Below are positions 22,816 through 34,229 of a DNA stretch of 64,000 bases, piece after piece. The notes under the pieces were generated by a model. That model was not told the origin of the DNA, ran no database searches, and saw only the letters and a program-made list of their open reading frames with translations. The stretch is taken from positions 5,357,001 through 5,421,000 of the forward strand of contig CM056875.1 of NCBI GenBank assembly GCA_029876055.1, read 5' to 3'. The stretch is from Madurella fahalii (taxonomy: Eukaryota; Ascomycota; Sordariomycetes; Sordariales). Both the position numbers and the translations under genes were made by a program. Positions within the stretch are counted from its first letter, which is position 1. Every line of letters starts with the position of its first letter.

Positions 22816-23138
22816 TCGGTCTCTTTTATCGGGTTTCATTTGGGTATTTCCGGGCACAGCCACCTTATCTTACAGCTGTACGGTATGTTACTGCAACGCA
22901 GGCTTTAGGTTGTCAGGTTGTTAATTACCGTACCGAAATATTAATTCCATCTTGCCGATTCCTGGACGTTCCAGAAGTTCGCTACGTCAGTCCCGTTGTT
23001 GCCTTTTGTATCAAAAAATAGCAAGCTTAAATTCGCACCGCCGATATGGTTGTGCCGGATATCCCCGCCATAACTTTGAATTGTACCATTCTAATTTTTC
23101 TCTTGCTCGGCCCCTTTTGAGCCCTGTATAATATCACA
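22816..23138. other. Intergenic region upstream of the PPPDE-thioredoxin-PUL gene
   Basis: 323 bp between the relic and the next gene; presumed promoter, no other feature seen. Confidence 0.5.
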
Positions 23139-25104
23139 ATGGATGTCCACCTTCTTGTTTACGATCTATCCCGAGGCATCGCGCGCCAGATGTCGCCGGC
23201 CTTGCTTGGTTTTCAACTTGATGCTATCTACCACACATCGATCCGTCTAAACGGGCTGGAATACGTCTACGATGGCGACGTGGTTGCAATCGTTCCGGGG
23301 TCTTCGCACCTTGGCCAACCAATGCAGGAACTGCATCTCGGCAGGACCCAGCGTACGTGGTTCTTTCGAGTCCCGTCACAAAAATTTCAGGTACAAGCGC
23401 ATTATGTTCCTTTCGCTGACGCCGTTGCTCAAGTACCCATGGATGTGATTGAAGAGTACCTGGACTCGCTGAGGGAGATCTACACAGTCGAGGTGAGGAG
23501 CGCCATCCACGAAGCACAATCGAGGTCCCCGCCTGATGACTCTTAGGCCTACGACTTATGGAGACACAACTGCAACAACTTCTCCAACGATTTCGCCATG
23601 TTTCTCCTGGGCAAGGGGATCCCTGACTACATTACCAACATGCCACAGGCTGTGCTGTACGTTTCCCAAGAGTTATCTGCCATTACTTACCCAGTGCTTC
23701 TTCACCAGGGCGCTACTAACGCGGAACAGAGACTCCCCGTTCGGTCAAATGCTCATGCCCGCTCTCAACCAGCAGATCCGTGCCAACAAACAAGGCGGGG
23801 GCATCCTAGGTATCCATCAGCAAACCCCTGGCAGCTCTGTCAAGCCCCAATCGCAGCTCCATCGCCACGTGGGTAAAGTACAGGTCGTCTCAACCCTTGC
23901 GCAGCTTAGCCAGCTCCTTGAAAGGTTCCAGAAGTCTTGCGCGGTTGTGTTCTTTACGTCGGCGACTTGCCCGCCGTGCAAAGCTCTCTACCCGCTGTAT
24001 GATGAGCTAGCTGCGGAAGTAGAGAACAAAGGCGTCCTGATCAAAGTCGACATCTCACTGGCAGCTGATGTAGGCAGGCACTACTCAATCTCAGCCACCC
24101 CGACATTCATTACCTTCCTGAAAGGCCAGCAGGAGCAGCGCTGGACTGGTGCGGAGCCGAGCGTTTTGAGAGGCAACGTCCAACTCCTAGTCCAATTGGC
24201 ATGGCCACCTCATCCCCATCAAGCGCTCAACCTGCCGACTTTTTCCAACCCCGACGCCAGACCTGTCATCTTTTCCAAGATACCACCTCTGCCCAAACTC
24301 CTCGCCAAAATGGGTCCCACCGCCTCAGATCCAGCGATTCAAAGCATTAAACACTTTATCGAAGTCCGCTCGTCCTCCGGACCAGCTGAAGCGACCCTCC
24401 CTGACATCGCCTCGTTCACCTCCGTCGTTCGGAGCTCCCTCGAGCGTCTCCCAACGGACCTCCTCTTCGCCATCATCGACCTTCTCCGCTGCTCCCTCAT
24501 CGACCCGCGTTTCAGCGGCTACCTCGCCGAGGAACCAGACTACCACACAGTGATCGCTATCCTAGAGCATGTCAACGGGCTCGCCGCGGCGGACCCGGCA
24601 GGCTGTCCCTATGCGCTGCGCCTCGTGACGCTTCAAACGGCGTGCAACCTCTTCTCAAGCCCGCTCTACACTGATGAAATCCTAGGCCACCAACGACTGA
24701 GAGGCTGCATCACGCAGCTTATCTCGTCGAGCTTCCTCGATGACGGACATAGCAATGTGCGCGTGGCGGCAGCGGGTCTGTTGTTCAACATCGCGCTGGC
24801 GAATAGCAGGAAGAGGCGCGATGGGCCCGGGGACCTGTTGCCCGAGGGGGATCAGATCGAGTTGGCTGCCTCGGCGCTCGAGGCGATCACCCAAGAGGAA
24901 GGGTCTGTAGAGGCGCTCGAGGGGATGCTACTCGCGCTGGGATACCTGGCTTATCAGTTGACGTTGGATGGGGAGCTGGCGGAATTGTTGAGGACGATGG
25001 AGGCGGGGGATTTGGTGCTCGCCAAGCAGAAGGCGTTCCAGGAGTTGGGATTGGTGAGGGAGGTTGGGGGGGAACTGCTTGGGAAAGGACTGAAGAACGG
25101 TTAG
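23139..25104 (+). CDS. PPPDE (DeSI-like) peptidase - thioredoxin - PUL domain protein
   Basis: Four exons join in phase: 23139-23352, 23434-23492, 23547-23656 and 23730-25104, giving 585 aa. Residues 1 to about 150 form a PPPDE (DUF862) papain-like fold: LLVYDLSRG, the histidine in AIYHTSI, GRTQLPMDVIEEYL, and the catalytic-type cysteine in WRHNCNNFSNDFAMFLLGKG. About residues 210-310 form a thioredoxin domain with CPPC (in FFTSATCPPCKALYPLYDEL) and SATPTFITFLKGQ. The remaining 260 residues are helical and match a PUL domain, which in Doa1/PLAA-type proteins binds Cdc48/p97. DeSI proteins are deSUMOylating or deubiquitinating isopeptidases. A link of ubiquitin-like cleavage, redox and Cdc48 is inference from domains. 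Architecture is visible directly; activity here is unproven. Confidence 0.85.
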
Positions 25105-26302
25105 GATTTAGAGATTGGATGGGTGATTAGAGCGTGTGGAGACATTGCATTTGCTAGAGAATTTGTTCACTGTATGCCTCCTCGATGTTGGTGTTGTAGC
25201 GCCAGCGAGGTGTCCGGGGATCATGGGGTGGTTTACCCGGTTCCATGGTGTCGAATAGACGATTTGCCTTGATTTCTCCGTGTTCATCTTCATGCTGTCT
25301 CTCCGCCTTTCTCACGCCCATCCCGTCCTCTTCCATCTGCCTTTCGCTCGGCTACAGCCACTGGGGCCAGCACCCCATGGGGATGCATCCAAATCTAACT
25401 GGGGCTTCATCGGCTTGCACATGTACGCCTCCTGCAGCCGCTAATAACCGTCCAAAACGAATCAGGAGCAATATCTAGGACCCACACTCTACAGCGCTCA
25501 GGTCACGACGACTTCAGCCCCTCACATCTAAGCGGGAGAACAAGGCTGTGTGCCAGAGACTACCAAACATTGTCTACTCTCTCGAGGCCGTGGCCGGTTG
25601 CTTACCTAAAATTAGATTAGCGCAATGGGCCTCAAATATAGCGATGCAAAAGCTGACGGGACAATTGCTGTGTATATGGCTATACCGTGGGTGGAAAATG
25701 TTGCATTCACGACGGGTCGCAGCTGGAACCTGGAGCCTGGGTCTATACGCTTAATGAGGTCCCGGGAGGTGACTGGATAATGACAAACGGTGTTAAGATT
25801 CGATTCATCAACAGAAAGTAGTCTGCCTTGAGACGAAGCTATGTAGAGAAAGAGACTCCGCGTCTTCCCCGCTACAATGTAGTCTTCCTACCTAGTGAAA
25901 CTCGATAATCCTACGGGTAATCGCAACTGTAGCACGGCCGCCGTGCTGAGGCATTCCATCTCCAGACAGCCAAAAGACGGCAGGGACCCTGTGAGATAAA
26001 CAGCAGGTCAATAGGTAACATTTACTATGCAAGGTATGCACAGGGATGTGTTGTTCACGGTAAGGTAGCGTCCATCGAGATGCCAGCGCATCAAGATCGC
26101 CCCACAAAGCGCCCATTGAGGAATCCGCTGCCAAGCTCCAGCGCTGGTGCTGGCGCTGACGCACCATTCAAACCCCTGCAGGCCGCCGCTACTTGCGCCC
26201 GCTCACCCCGGCAACTGCAACCCCCCCGAACTTTGTAAACAATCGCAGGCGGAAGGAACCCACTCGACCAGGAAGCTCGCTTCTAGGCCGGACTGGTACT
26301 AA
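25105..26302. other. Intergenic region between PPPDE-Trx-PUL and kinesin genes
   Basis: 1.2 kb with no supportable gene or repeat. A sequence resembling an intron end (TACTAAATGTACAG, about 26296-26309) overlaps the first kinesin ATG and may mark a 5' UTR intron. Confidence 0.5.
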
Positions 26303-28392
26303 ATGTACAGCAACCTCGAGCTGCGCTTCCGAGACGTGGTCGCCGACATCAGTGAAACTTTGATTGGGATCTCTCTCGACCCGCGACTGATGCCGAACTC
26401 TGCAGGCCACCTCGAAGTCGCGCAGCGGGGTGTTCGCTCCTGCGCGAGCACCCCGTCACTGCGCTCTCGCGACGGCACCGTTCCGCCCCATGCCAGGGCC
26501 GACCCGGGAGGAAACGTAAGGGTCGTGGTGCGCGTGAGGGCGTTTCTCCCCAGAGGTGGGTTTTCCCGTCTTGTTCTTTTCTTTTCATTGCAATTTCTCT
26601 TCTTCGACGACTACATCACTAACACGGGCGCCCCGCAGAAATCGAGCGCAATGCAGAATGCCTCATCGATATGGACCCGGTCTCGCAACGGACCACGCTC
26701 ATGGTCCCCAACGACACCGACCCCGCCAACGCCCGGGCGCGTTCCCGCAAGGTCATGGAAGAGAAGTCGTTCACCTTTGACAAGAGCTTCTGGAGCCACG
26801 ACCCGCGGGACGAGCACTATGCGACGCAGGAAGACGTCTACGACAGCTTGGGCGAAGAGTTCCTCGACCACAACTTTGAGGGCTACCACACCTGTATCTT
26901 CGCGTACGGCCAGACAGGGTCGGGCAAGTCGTACACCATGATGGGCACCCCCGACCAGCCGGGCCTGATCCCGCGCACCTGCGAGGACCTGTTTGAGCGC
27001 ATCGCCGCCGCCCAGGACGAGACGCCCAACATCAGCTACAACGTGCGCGTCTCCTATTTCGAGGTCTACAACGAGCACGTCCGGGACCTGCTGGTACCCG
27101 TAGCCCCGCACCAGGCGCCCTACTACCTCAAGATCCGCGAATCCCCGACCGAAGGGCCCTACGTAAAAGACCTCACCGAGGTGCCCGTCCGCAGCCTGCA
27201 CGAGATCCTCCGGTACATGCGCATAGGCGACAACAACCGCACCACGGCCAGCACCAAGATGAACGACACCAGCAGCCGCAGCCACGCCGTCTTCACCATC
27301 ATGCTCAAGCAGATCCACCACGACCTCGAGACGGACGAGACCACCGAGCGCAGCAGCCGCATCCGCCTGGTGGACCTCGCAGGCAGCGAGCGGGCCAAGG
27401 CGACAGAAGCCACGGGCCAGCGCCTCCGCGAGGGGAGCAACATCAACAAGTCGCTCACCACGCTCGGCCGCGTCATCGCCGCGCTCGCCGACCCGAAGAA
27501 GCAAAATAGCCACCACGCGCACCACGCGCACCACGCGCACCGCCGCACCAAGTCCATGTCGTCGGTGGTGCCCTACCGCGACTCGATCCTCACCTGGCTG
27601 CTCAAGGACTCGCTGGGGGGCAACTCCAAGACGGCCATGATCGCCTGCATCGCGCCCTCGGACTACGAGGAGACGCTGTCGACGCTGCGCTACGCCGACC
27701 AGGCCAAGCGGATCCGCACGCGCGCCGTCGTCAACCAGGTGGACAGCATCAGCACGGCGGAGCGCGACGCGCAGATCGCGGCCATGGCCGACGAGATCCG
27801 CGCGCTGCAGCTCGTGGTGGGCGACTCGCGGCGGCGCGAAAAGGACGCGCGCGAGGCCGAGGAGAAGCTCGAGGAGTACCAGGAGCGCGTGCGCGGCCTG
27901 CAGCAGCTCATGGACGAGCGGAGCCTCGTGGCCGAGGGCAAGATCCGCAGCCTGCAGACCGAGAACGAGGCCCTGCGCCTGCACCTGAAGCTGGCCCTCG
28001 AGAGCCTGAGGAATCCGATCCCCGAGGTGGTGGTGGCGGCGAGGGATGCCGACGCGGGAAGCGGGGAGGATAGTGCTGCCAAGAAAGGGGACGGGAGGCC
28101 GGTGGGGGATGGCGAGGCGTTTTATGACCGAGACGATGGTGCGAATAAGGAAAATGAGAATGAGAATGAGGGGGGCGACGGCGGCGGCGACGATGGCGAC
28201 GACGGGTACGCTTCGGGCGAGGCGGAGACGGAACAGGGATACGAACGGCACGCGGACGACATGCACGACCACATGCAGGGCTTGCTCCGGGATCTGGACC
28301 TGTTCCGGCGCAAGATTGGAGACGACAAGACGAGGTTTCTAGACGAGCTAAGTCGGAGGCGGCCGCTGGCGAATAGGTCGAATATCATCTGA
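26303..28392 (+). CDS. Kinesin-3 family motor, short form with histidine-rich loop
   Basis: Exon 1 (26303-26555) and exon 2 (26639-28392) join across an 83-bp intron to give up to 668 aa. The motor domain shows VRVVVRVRAF, the P-loop GYHTCIFAYGQTGSGKSYTM, switch I NDTSSRSHAVF, and switch II DLAGSERAKATEATGQRLRE followed by NKSLTTLG. VPYRDSILTWLLKDSLGGNS is typical of kinesin-3 (KIF1/Unc104). The loop before VPYRDS, where KIF1A carries its lysine K-loop, holds three HHA units and another His (about residues 376-385). A coiled coil follows (EEKLEEYQERVRGLQQLMDE). The C-terminus is acidic and low-complexity and ends without FHA or PH domains, so membrane cargo binding like Unc104 is unlikely. 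The start is uncertain: 26303 gives a long extension, while 26390 is the next in-frame ATG. A 553-aa antisense frame is a codon-bias shadow. Confidence 0.85.
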
Positions 28393-30803
28393 TGAGTTGA
28401 AGGGGGTTGGTGTCAGGATGGGATGGGACATGACGGGACGAGACGGGACGGGACATGCTAGTACTACTACTGCTACGACAACTTTTTTTTTTTTTTTTTC
28501 TATGTCACGACCTCAGACGGACGGAATCAGCAAGCGAGCTTTTCTGTTGGTCGTACGCTTACTGTACGGAGTTTGTGGGCTGTCGGCTGTTTATTGTCAT
28601 CTGTGTCATTAGATGCCGAGTAGGGAGAATCGGAATCATCATGGAGGTGCGGTAAAAAGGGCTCGGTTGGTCGGGGTGTTGACATCCGCATCTTTGTATT
28701 GGACGTGAACAGATGTAATGATTAAATGCATGATTTTCATTTAGTTGAACCTTGCAACTGTACATCATCTTGCCCTATAACTATGGCATGCCTCAACCCT
28801 ACCTTATAATCAGCACACGGAGAAAGTGAGGGGACGAGGATAGGAGCAGCGCCGGCCTGTTGATCCTTCCAGCACGATCATTACACAAGTTGACGGGGTT
28901 GTAATCACGAAAATGCTGATTAAGAATGTTAATTGTACGTAGTATCCTTCCTTCATTGCCGACGTCCACGATCACTGGACTCCTAATGAACCATCTGAAC
29001 GTAGCTGTCGGAAACATTCCATCCCGCACGGAGTATACAAGAAATCTCCGTGTCGATCTCGCCGGCCCAGGTGGGTAATAGCAGGATAGAAGCCTATATC
29101 TTGCCAACCATCTGGCTGATATTCTCGGTTTGGGATTTTGGGCCTGTAGGGTGATCTCCTCTGCTGGAAGAGGATAAGCTACACTGAGTAGGAAAAACAA
29201 GCAACCTACGACTTCAGAATCTTAGTCCCCTCCAACACTGTCTGTACTAGCGCTTTTTAGCAGATTCAAGTCATGCCGCTTGAGGACGAGCCTGGTAAAG
29301 TGGCATTGACCTATGTCCGTTCGGGGGAAGCAAAGGCATTGCTTAAGGTGGCTTCGCAGGAGTTTCTCCTTCCAACGTCATCTCTTTCCTTCCGTAGCAA
29401 CGACTAGGTTTGCACGAGTGTGTCAGAGCCCTAATATTGGAACAGTCCGCGCGATTGATGCTAACAAAACATTCAGAATGAATCGCGTGCCGATAGCTCG
29501 AAACGGAGGAGCAAGCACCAGTTCCCTGTACGTATGGAAAGTGTACCGTAGAACAAACCAACGTTTCCTGGGTCTTTTCTCCGCCGCGCCACAATAACTG
29601 GAAATAGATGTATGTGTGTGTGTGTGTGTGTATCATTGTACTGCATTGCAATCGAAGCTAATTACTTGGAGCGCCCGACAAGTAGCATCATGTTTATAAG
29701 TGCACTGTGTGTCGGACTTCATCGTGTTTGAAATATCGGCACACAAATCCGTATTTAATCATAAGTCGAGCAAGTCCTACCTGGCAGTAGAATGTTCGGA
29801 AGACAGAAACGCTACGGAGAAGGCTGCCGTCACCTGTTGAGCGTCTTGGGAGGAATCAATAATCATCGGTCTTTGGAGCACACATGTGAGTGGCTGTAGG
29901 GGGCTCAACAGGGTGGCTACGTGTAGGAGTGGATGTCGTTGACGCCCGAGCGCTGCAGAGTGTGGGTCACCTGATTATTACATAATCCGGACGGTGCCCT
30001 GTTCGCGGCGTCTCCACAAGGTTAGCTTATTAGCGGCCCCCGCGGTTGAAACGGACGACCACGCTTCTTTGTTTCAGCTGTGGCCCTGCACCGCCCTGCA
30101 CATGCCCTTCAACCATTCCTATGGCTCACTCGAGCTGTCGGTGGCCTGCGAACCGCCGAGCTGCCAGTCAATCACGTCTCATTTATAAACCCCCCCTTGT
30201 GTTCACGCTGTCTTTGTACGTACGCTGTAAGCAAAGAGTAAAGACCAGCATTGCCGAATCAAAACGACGGCAGTCGAGCTGTTACTAGTATACGGGTACT
30301 CCCCCACCTTTGAGCACATCTCAGCCCCAGCCCCTCGTTTCGCTCTCCCTCACCTGACGGTTGACGTTCCATGGCTGCATCCAACCCCTGACCCAACCAG
30401 GACCCCAACCCAGCGTGTATGCATCCGCAAAGAGGCTCATCATTGTTCTTGCTTGGCTTGGGCGCTTGCGGCTCCGCGTCATCCCATCTTCTAGTGTGAA
30501 CCATTGAAACAATCCCAGAAACGAGGCCAGCCGTTTCCCCCACCACACCCTCTCCGGGCCAACACCGCCGCTGCCACCCGCCGCTTGACTGAAATACTGC
30601 CGTGTTCTCGCACTTTGTTCCCCTCCATCTTCTTCCGCCGCCGCTACGCTAGGTGCATGCCCAGGAAACATCCTGCGCCACTCCTCTAGCCCCCCTTCCC
30701 ATCCTGTCCTCCGTTTTCCGTCCTCCATCCTCTTCTTCAAGAAGAGAGCAGCTGCGCATTAGCCGGGGCCCAGGGTAAAGAAGAACAAAAGAGGCAAGCA
30801 GCC
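28393..30803. other. Intergenic region between kinesin and eIF4E-like genes
   Basis: 2.4 kb. It contains a short GGGACGA-type array (about 28425-28455), a T run (about 28483-28499) and a (TG) microsatellite (29613-29631). The last 500 bp are pyrimidine-rich and probably include the 5' leader of the eIF4E-like gene. No coding sequence is supportable. Confidence 0.5.
29613..29631 (+). repeat. TG dinucleotide microsatellite
   Basis: About nine TG units in non-coding DNA. Confidence 0.85.
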
Positions 30804-31707
30804 ATGGCGATGCGTCCTTCCCTCTTCACACGCGGCCTCTCGGGGCTCTCGCAGAGCTCCGACCCTAACTCGCCGAGCGTCTCGTCCCCCGCCGAGCAGC
30901 GCGACGACGCCAAGCGCAACTTCCTCAAGGCCATGCGCCCGCTGCCCACGCAGCACTACTGGAACGTCTGGTTCGACCGCCAGGCCAAGGACCAGCAGTC
31001 CAAGACCAACAGCGAGGGCGAGTACCAGGCGCAGCTGGAGCAGCTGGGCACGCAGATCGAGAGCGTGCAGGACTTTTGGCGCTACTGCAACAACACACCC
31101 GTCGACCAGATCAAGATGCGCGAGAGCATCTACCTGTTCAAGGCCGGGTTCAAGCCCATCTGGGAGGACCGCCGCAACATCCTGGGCGGGAGTTGGACCT
31201 TCCGCGTGCCCAAGGCCAACGGGCCCGACGTGTGGACGCGGGTGCAGCTGTTGGCGATTGGGGAGAAGCTGCAGAGCGTGCTTGAAGAGGGTGTGTTCTT
31301 CTCTCCCAGCTCCCAATACTCATACATCGTTTTCCCGTTGCTGACGTCGGTATCCCGAAACAGGCGACCAAATCTGCGGAGTCGGCCTCTCGGTCCGCTT
31401 CAACTCGCATCTCATCTCCATCTGGCACCGCGACGCATCAAAACAAAAGTCGATCGACGCCATGCTCGAGTGCGTGCTCGAGGAGCTACCTGCCGAGCTG
31501 CGGCCCAAGCCGGACAACTACTTTTACAAGAAGCATTCGGACCACGCCGGCTTCAAGGTTCCCCCCGAACTGCAGGCCGTGATAGACTCGCAGAAGGCCA
31601 GGGAAGCTGCAGCAAAGGCGGCGGCTGAGCAGAAGGCTGCTGGCGGTGCTGCTTCTCAAGGGGCAGCGCCCGATATCGTCGAGGTGCCGCCTTCGGGTGA
31701 CAAATGA
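30804..31707 (+). CDS. eIF4E-family cap-binding protein (class II/4EHP-like)
   Basis: Two exons, 30804-31290 and 31364-31707, join across a 73-bp intron to give 276 aa. eIF4E proteins bind the mRNA 5' cap. Visible motifs are HYWNVWFDR (W53, W56), SVQDFWRYCNN, FKAGFKPIWEDRRNILGGSW and, after the intron, GDQICGVGLSVRFNSHLISI with WHRD. The cap-stacking tryptophan equivalent to human W102 is kept (KPIWED). At the position of human W56 there appears to be a tyrosine (GEYQ, Y74). That Trp-to-aromatic change is a mark of class II eIF4E (4EHP/nCBP), whose members often repress or specialise translation. The Ala/Glu/Lys-rich C-terminal extension after FKVPPEL is not part of the core fold. Family assignment is firm; the class is inference from an eye alignment. 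Confidence 0.9.
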
Positions 31708-32486
31708 GCATTTGACTTGGATATCTAGTTAGGATATAGGGGGAATTTTACGATGGCATCTGAGGTAATGTGGCAACACACTAGAGCAAGTTATTCATGG
31801 CGATCTGGGATAGGTTTGCATCTGCGGCGTTACATGTCAAGCGCCATGCAGTTGCGATGGCGTGTCTCCCGAGTTTTGCAGAGAATGGGTGTTCTAGCTA
31901 GAATACTCGGGCCTCCCGAGCCCCGCTTTCATCAAGTGTCGCTCGATGATTTGTATCTCTTATGAGCAGTCCGTCCGTGATGGCCACCTTAACACCGGAG
32001 GCTGTGTGGGGTTTATCTTCCGGAGATCATCAGTTGTGTCTCGCCTCCCACACCGTTCACTTGCCGGCAGTATTTCGCTTGCTAGAGGCTTATCTCTGCC
32101 ACCAGCTCGTCCCGTATCGTCATAGTCCTCATCGGGTTTCGTAATAGTTCGGCCAGTTCGCCTCCCATCAGGCACTTAGCTGTCAATGACCCGTCTCGTC
32201 ATGTCCATCGGCTCGACCCCTATCGGTCCGCCCCGTTCAGTCCTCCTCGGCCGCTTGCCGCCATCATGTTGCTGCTTGCCGCGTCCCCTGAATATCTGCC
32301 TATCACCATGACTTAAGACAGGCTATCCATCCCCACAAGACATCATGTCCGTCCGTCCTTCCTAGCGCCCGTGACTGATGTCCCAGCCTCAAGCAGCGGC
32401 AACTTCCATCAGACAACAGTTCACCGGGAGAGTATAAAATAGACCATCGTTCATGGCCATCATTGCCACCACAGCCACACCAATCC
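31708..32486. other. Intergenic region between convergent eIF4E-like and EF-hand genes
   Basis: 779 bp of 3' flanks without supportable features. Confidence 0.55.
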
Positions 32487-33373
32487 TCACCGCCAAACCC
32501 CCGCCCTCCGCATCACCTCATCAAATTCGTCCTTCCTCACCCCTCTGCCCACCCCTGCCCCGCCGTTCGCCTCCAGAATCATATCCCTCAACAGCTCCTC
32601 CGTCACGCCTTCTTCTTCCCCCTGCTTCAGCAGCGCCGCAACCCGCTTCAGATGTGTAAGCGTGATCGCCTCGGCCGCCTCTACACCACCATCAAGAGCA
32701 CCAACACCACCACCGCCGCCGACAAATAAATTAAACGCCTCGTCCACCTCCTGCTGATGCGCCTCCTCGGTCCGCGACGCGTCGTTCCGCCGCGCGTGGA
32801 GCTGCAGCGCGCAGATGGCGAGGAAGGAGGGGTAGGTCGCAAAGCCTTCGTCTTCGGGGTCGAGGGCGGCGGTGAACTCGGAAAGCTGGGCGGGTGACGA
32901 GGGAGGGATGCCGAGGGCTCTGTGGTACCCCAAGGGAAAACGGCGGTATGAGCGGTTAGGTCTGAGGTGCCGCGCGAAAGAGAAAAAAAGAAAAGAAAAA
33001 AAAAGACGGAGGGAGATTTGGTGGGGGAAAAGCGAGGGGGAGGGGAGGGGAGAGGTGGGGAAGGGAAGGGGCTTTTACATCATGGCGCGGCGCACGTCGC
33101 CGATGGGGATGACGCCCTCTTTCTCGCCCTCCATCGGCTCCGAGAAGAGACTGAATGCCTCGCGGATCTCCGACTCTTCCTGCGCGCTGAGGTTGTGTTC
33201 CTTTGCGAGCTTCGAAGGGCGCGCCGACGAGGATGCGCCGGCGCCGGCTCCGGCTCGGCCTTGCGCGGGGCGACGTCGAGGCGGCTGCATTTGTTTTGTA
33301 TTCGTGTTAGTGGAATGATGCCGTAGATGAATAGAGTCCGTTCGCGCTCGCGGAGGGGGATTGCGCTTACCAT
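32487..33373 (-). CDS. EF-hand (calmodulin/centrin-like) protein with degenerate loops
   Basis: Three exons are proposed: the ATG alone (33373-33371), 33284-33079 and 32919-32487, giving 213 aa. Splicing right after the start codon (ATG|GTAAGC) puts the initiator on its own; a downstream ATG at the acceptor (MQPPRRR, 33290) is an alternative. After a basic Pro/Ala/Gly-rich N-terminus the protein reads LAKEHNLSAQEESEIREAFS and VIPIGDVRRAMIALGIPPSS, the helix pattern of a centrin/calmodulin first EF-hand. However, the loop (SEPMEGEKEGVIPIG) lacks canonical calcium ligands. Later segments (EEGVTEELLRDMILEANGG, VRKDEFDEVMRRAGVWR) match a fourth EF-hand with an altered loop. Function is not recognised; calcium binding is doubtful. 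Intron 2 (33078-32920) is a long pyrimidine-rich tract on the coding strand. Confidence 0.7.
32966..33072 (+). repeat. Polypurine tract inside intron 2 of the EF-hand gene
   Basis: Nearly pure A/G on the + strand (A-rich left part, G-rich right part with AGGGGGAGGGGAGGGGA), hence polypyrimidine in the transcript. It fills most of the 159-bp intron. Confidence 0.75.
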
Positions 33374-34229
33374 TGTCGTCGTCTCCGCTGGTGTTATTTT
33401 GCCGTGCCTCACTCGACTTGCAGGTCCTGGTCTTCGCGATCGCACGCGGTTGAGTGCATGACGAATTGGGTCGATTTGGCGAGTGGAGAATGTCTGTCTA
33501 ACAGCTGCAAAAAAGGTGGGGCCTAGCTTGTCGCCAATCGAGCGCCTGGTCACGTGGCTTTATCTGCATAAAAAGGGTGCTCAGTGCAAAACTTTTGGAA
33601 AATCTCAGCGTTCTCGCAATACCAGTCTCGAGTTTGTCGTTGCTTTCGACAACACCAGCAGGCACGGGACGCCTGGTTAATGGTGCAGCTTGCCGCGCCC
33701 GCCCCCGTCTACTCCCTCTTCTTAGCCTGATCCTATCACAGGCAATCAAGCATTAAATCAAGAGGAGAGCGTGCTCATGGTAGGTTGGAAGCCCGCTGCT
33801 GATGTTATTGCCGGTCGTTTGGTTGCTTTGTGGCATTCATGTTTTCCGCGTATATCAAGTGTATCCCCATCGCTTCAAAATTTGCTAGAGCTTGTCGCCT
33901 TCATACAACCCCAGGGCGTGCAAGTGTGGACAGTGAAGCAAGAGCAGAAACCCCGTGTCTTCTTCGGACACGTCCCTGAGTTCACTACATCTCGGTTCTT
34001 CAAGAGTCTTGGTGGCATGGGCTCGTGGAGACATTTCAATTCATTGGTTGAGCTGCGAGTGTCCAGTATGACAACTATCGACGAGGTAGGAAGCTGAGGT
34101 GGTGCCCGGCTCAAAGTCCGTATTATAAGTTGGCCTTCTCTGTAGACACCTCCCTAATCCCAAGAATACCCAAATCAACCATGTGCTTCCAGAGTTGGGT
34201 GGTTCCTGACCAGGTCCAGGACGGCCAAC
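33374..34229. other. Intergenic region between EF-hand gene and GLO2 3' end
   Basis: 856 bp including the EF-hand gene promoter. No coding segment can be supported. Confidence 0.55.

Noticed and set aside
26611..28272. 553-aa open frame antisense to the kinesin gene
   Set aside because: It mirrors the GC-rich third-position bias of the kinesin exon; composition is Val/Ala/Arg/Leu-heavy with no domain.
28799..29200. 133-aa minus-strand frame after the kinesin gene
   Set aside because: No motif, poor composition for this genome's genes, no splice context.
29273..29410. 45-codon open frame MPLEDEPGKVALTYV...
   Set aside because: Short, isolated, no family recognised and no adjoining exons.
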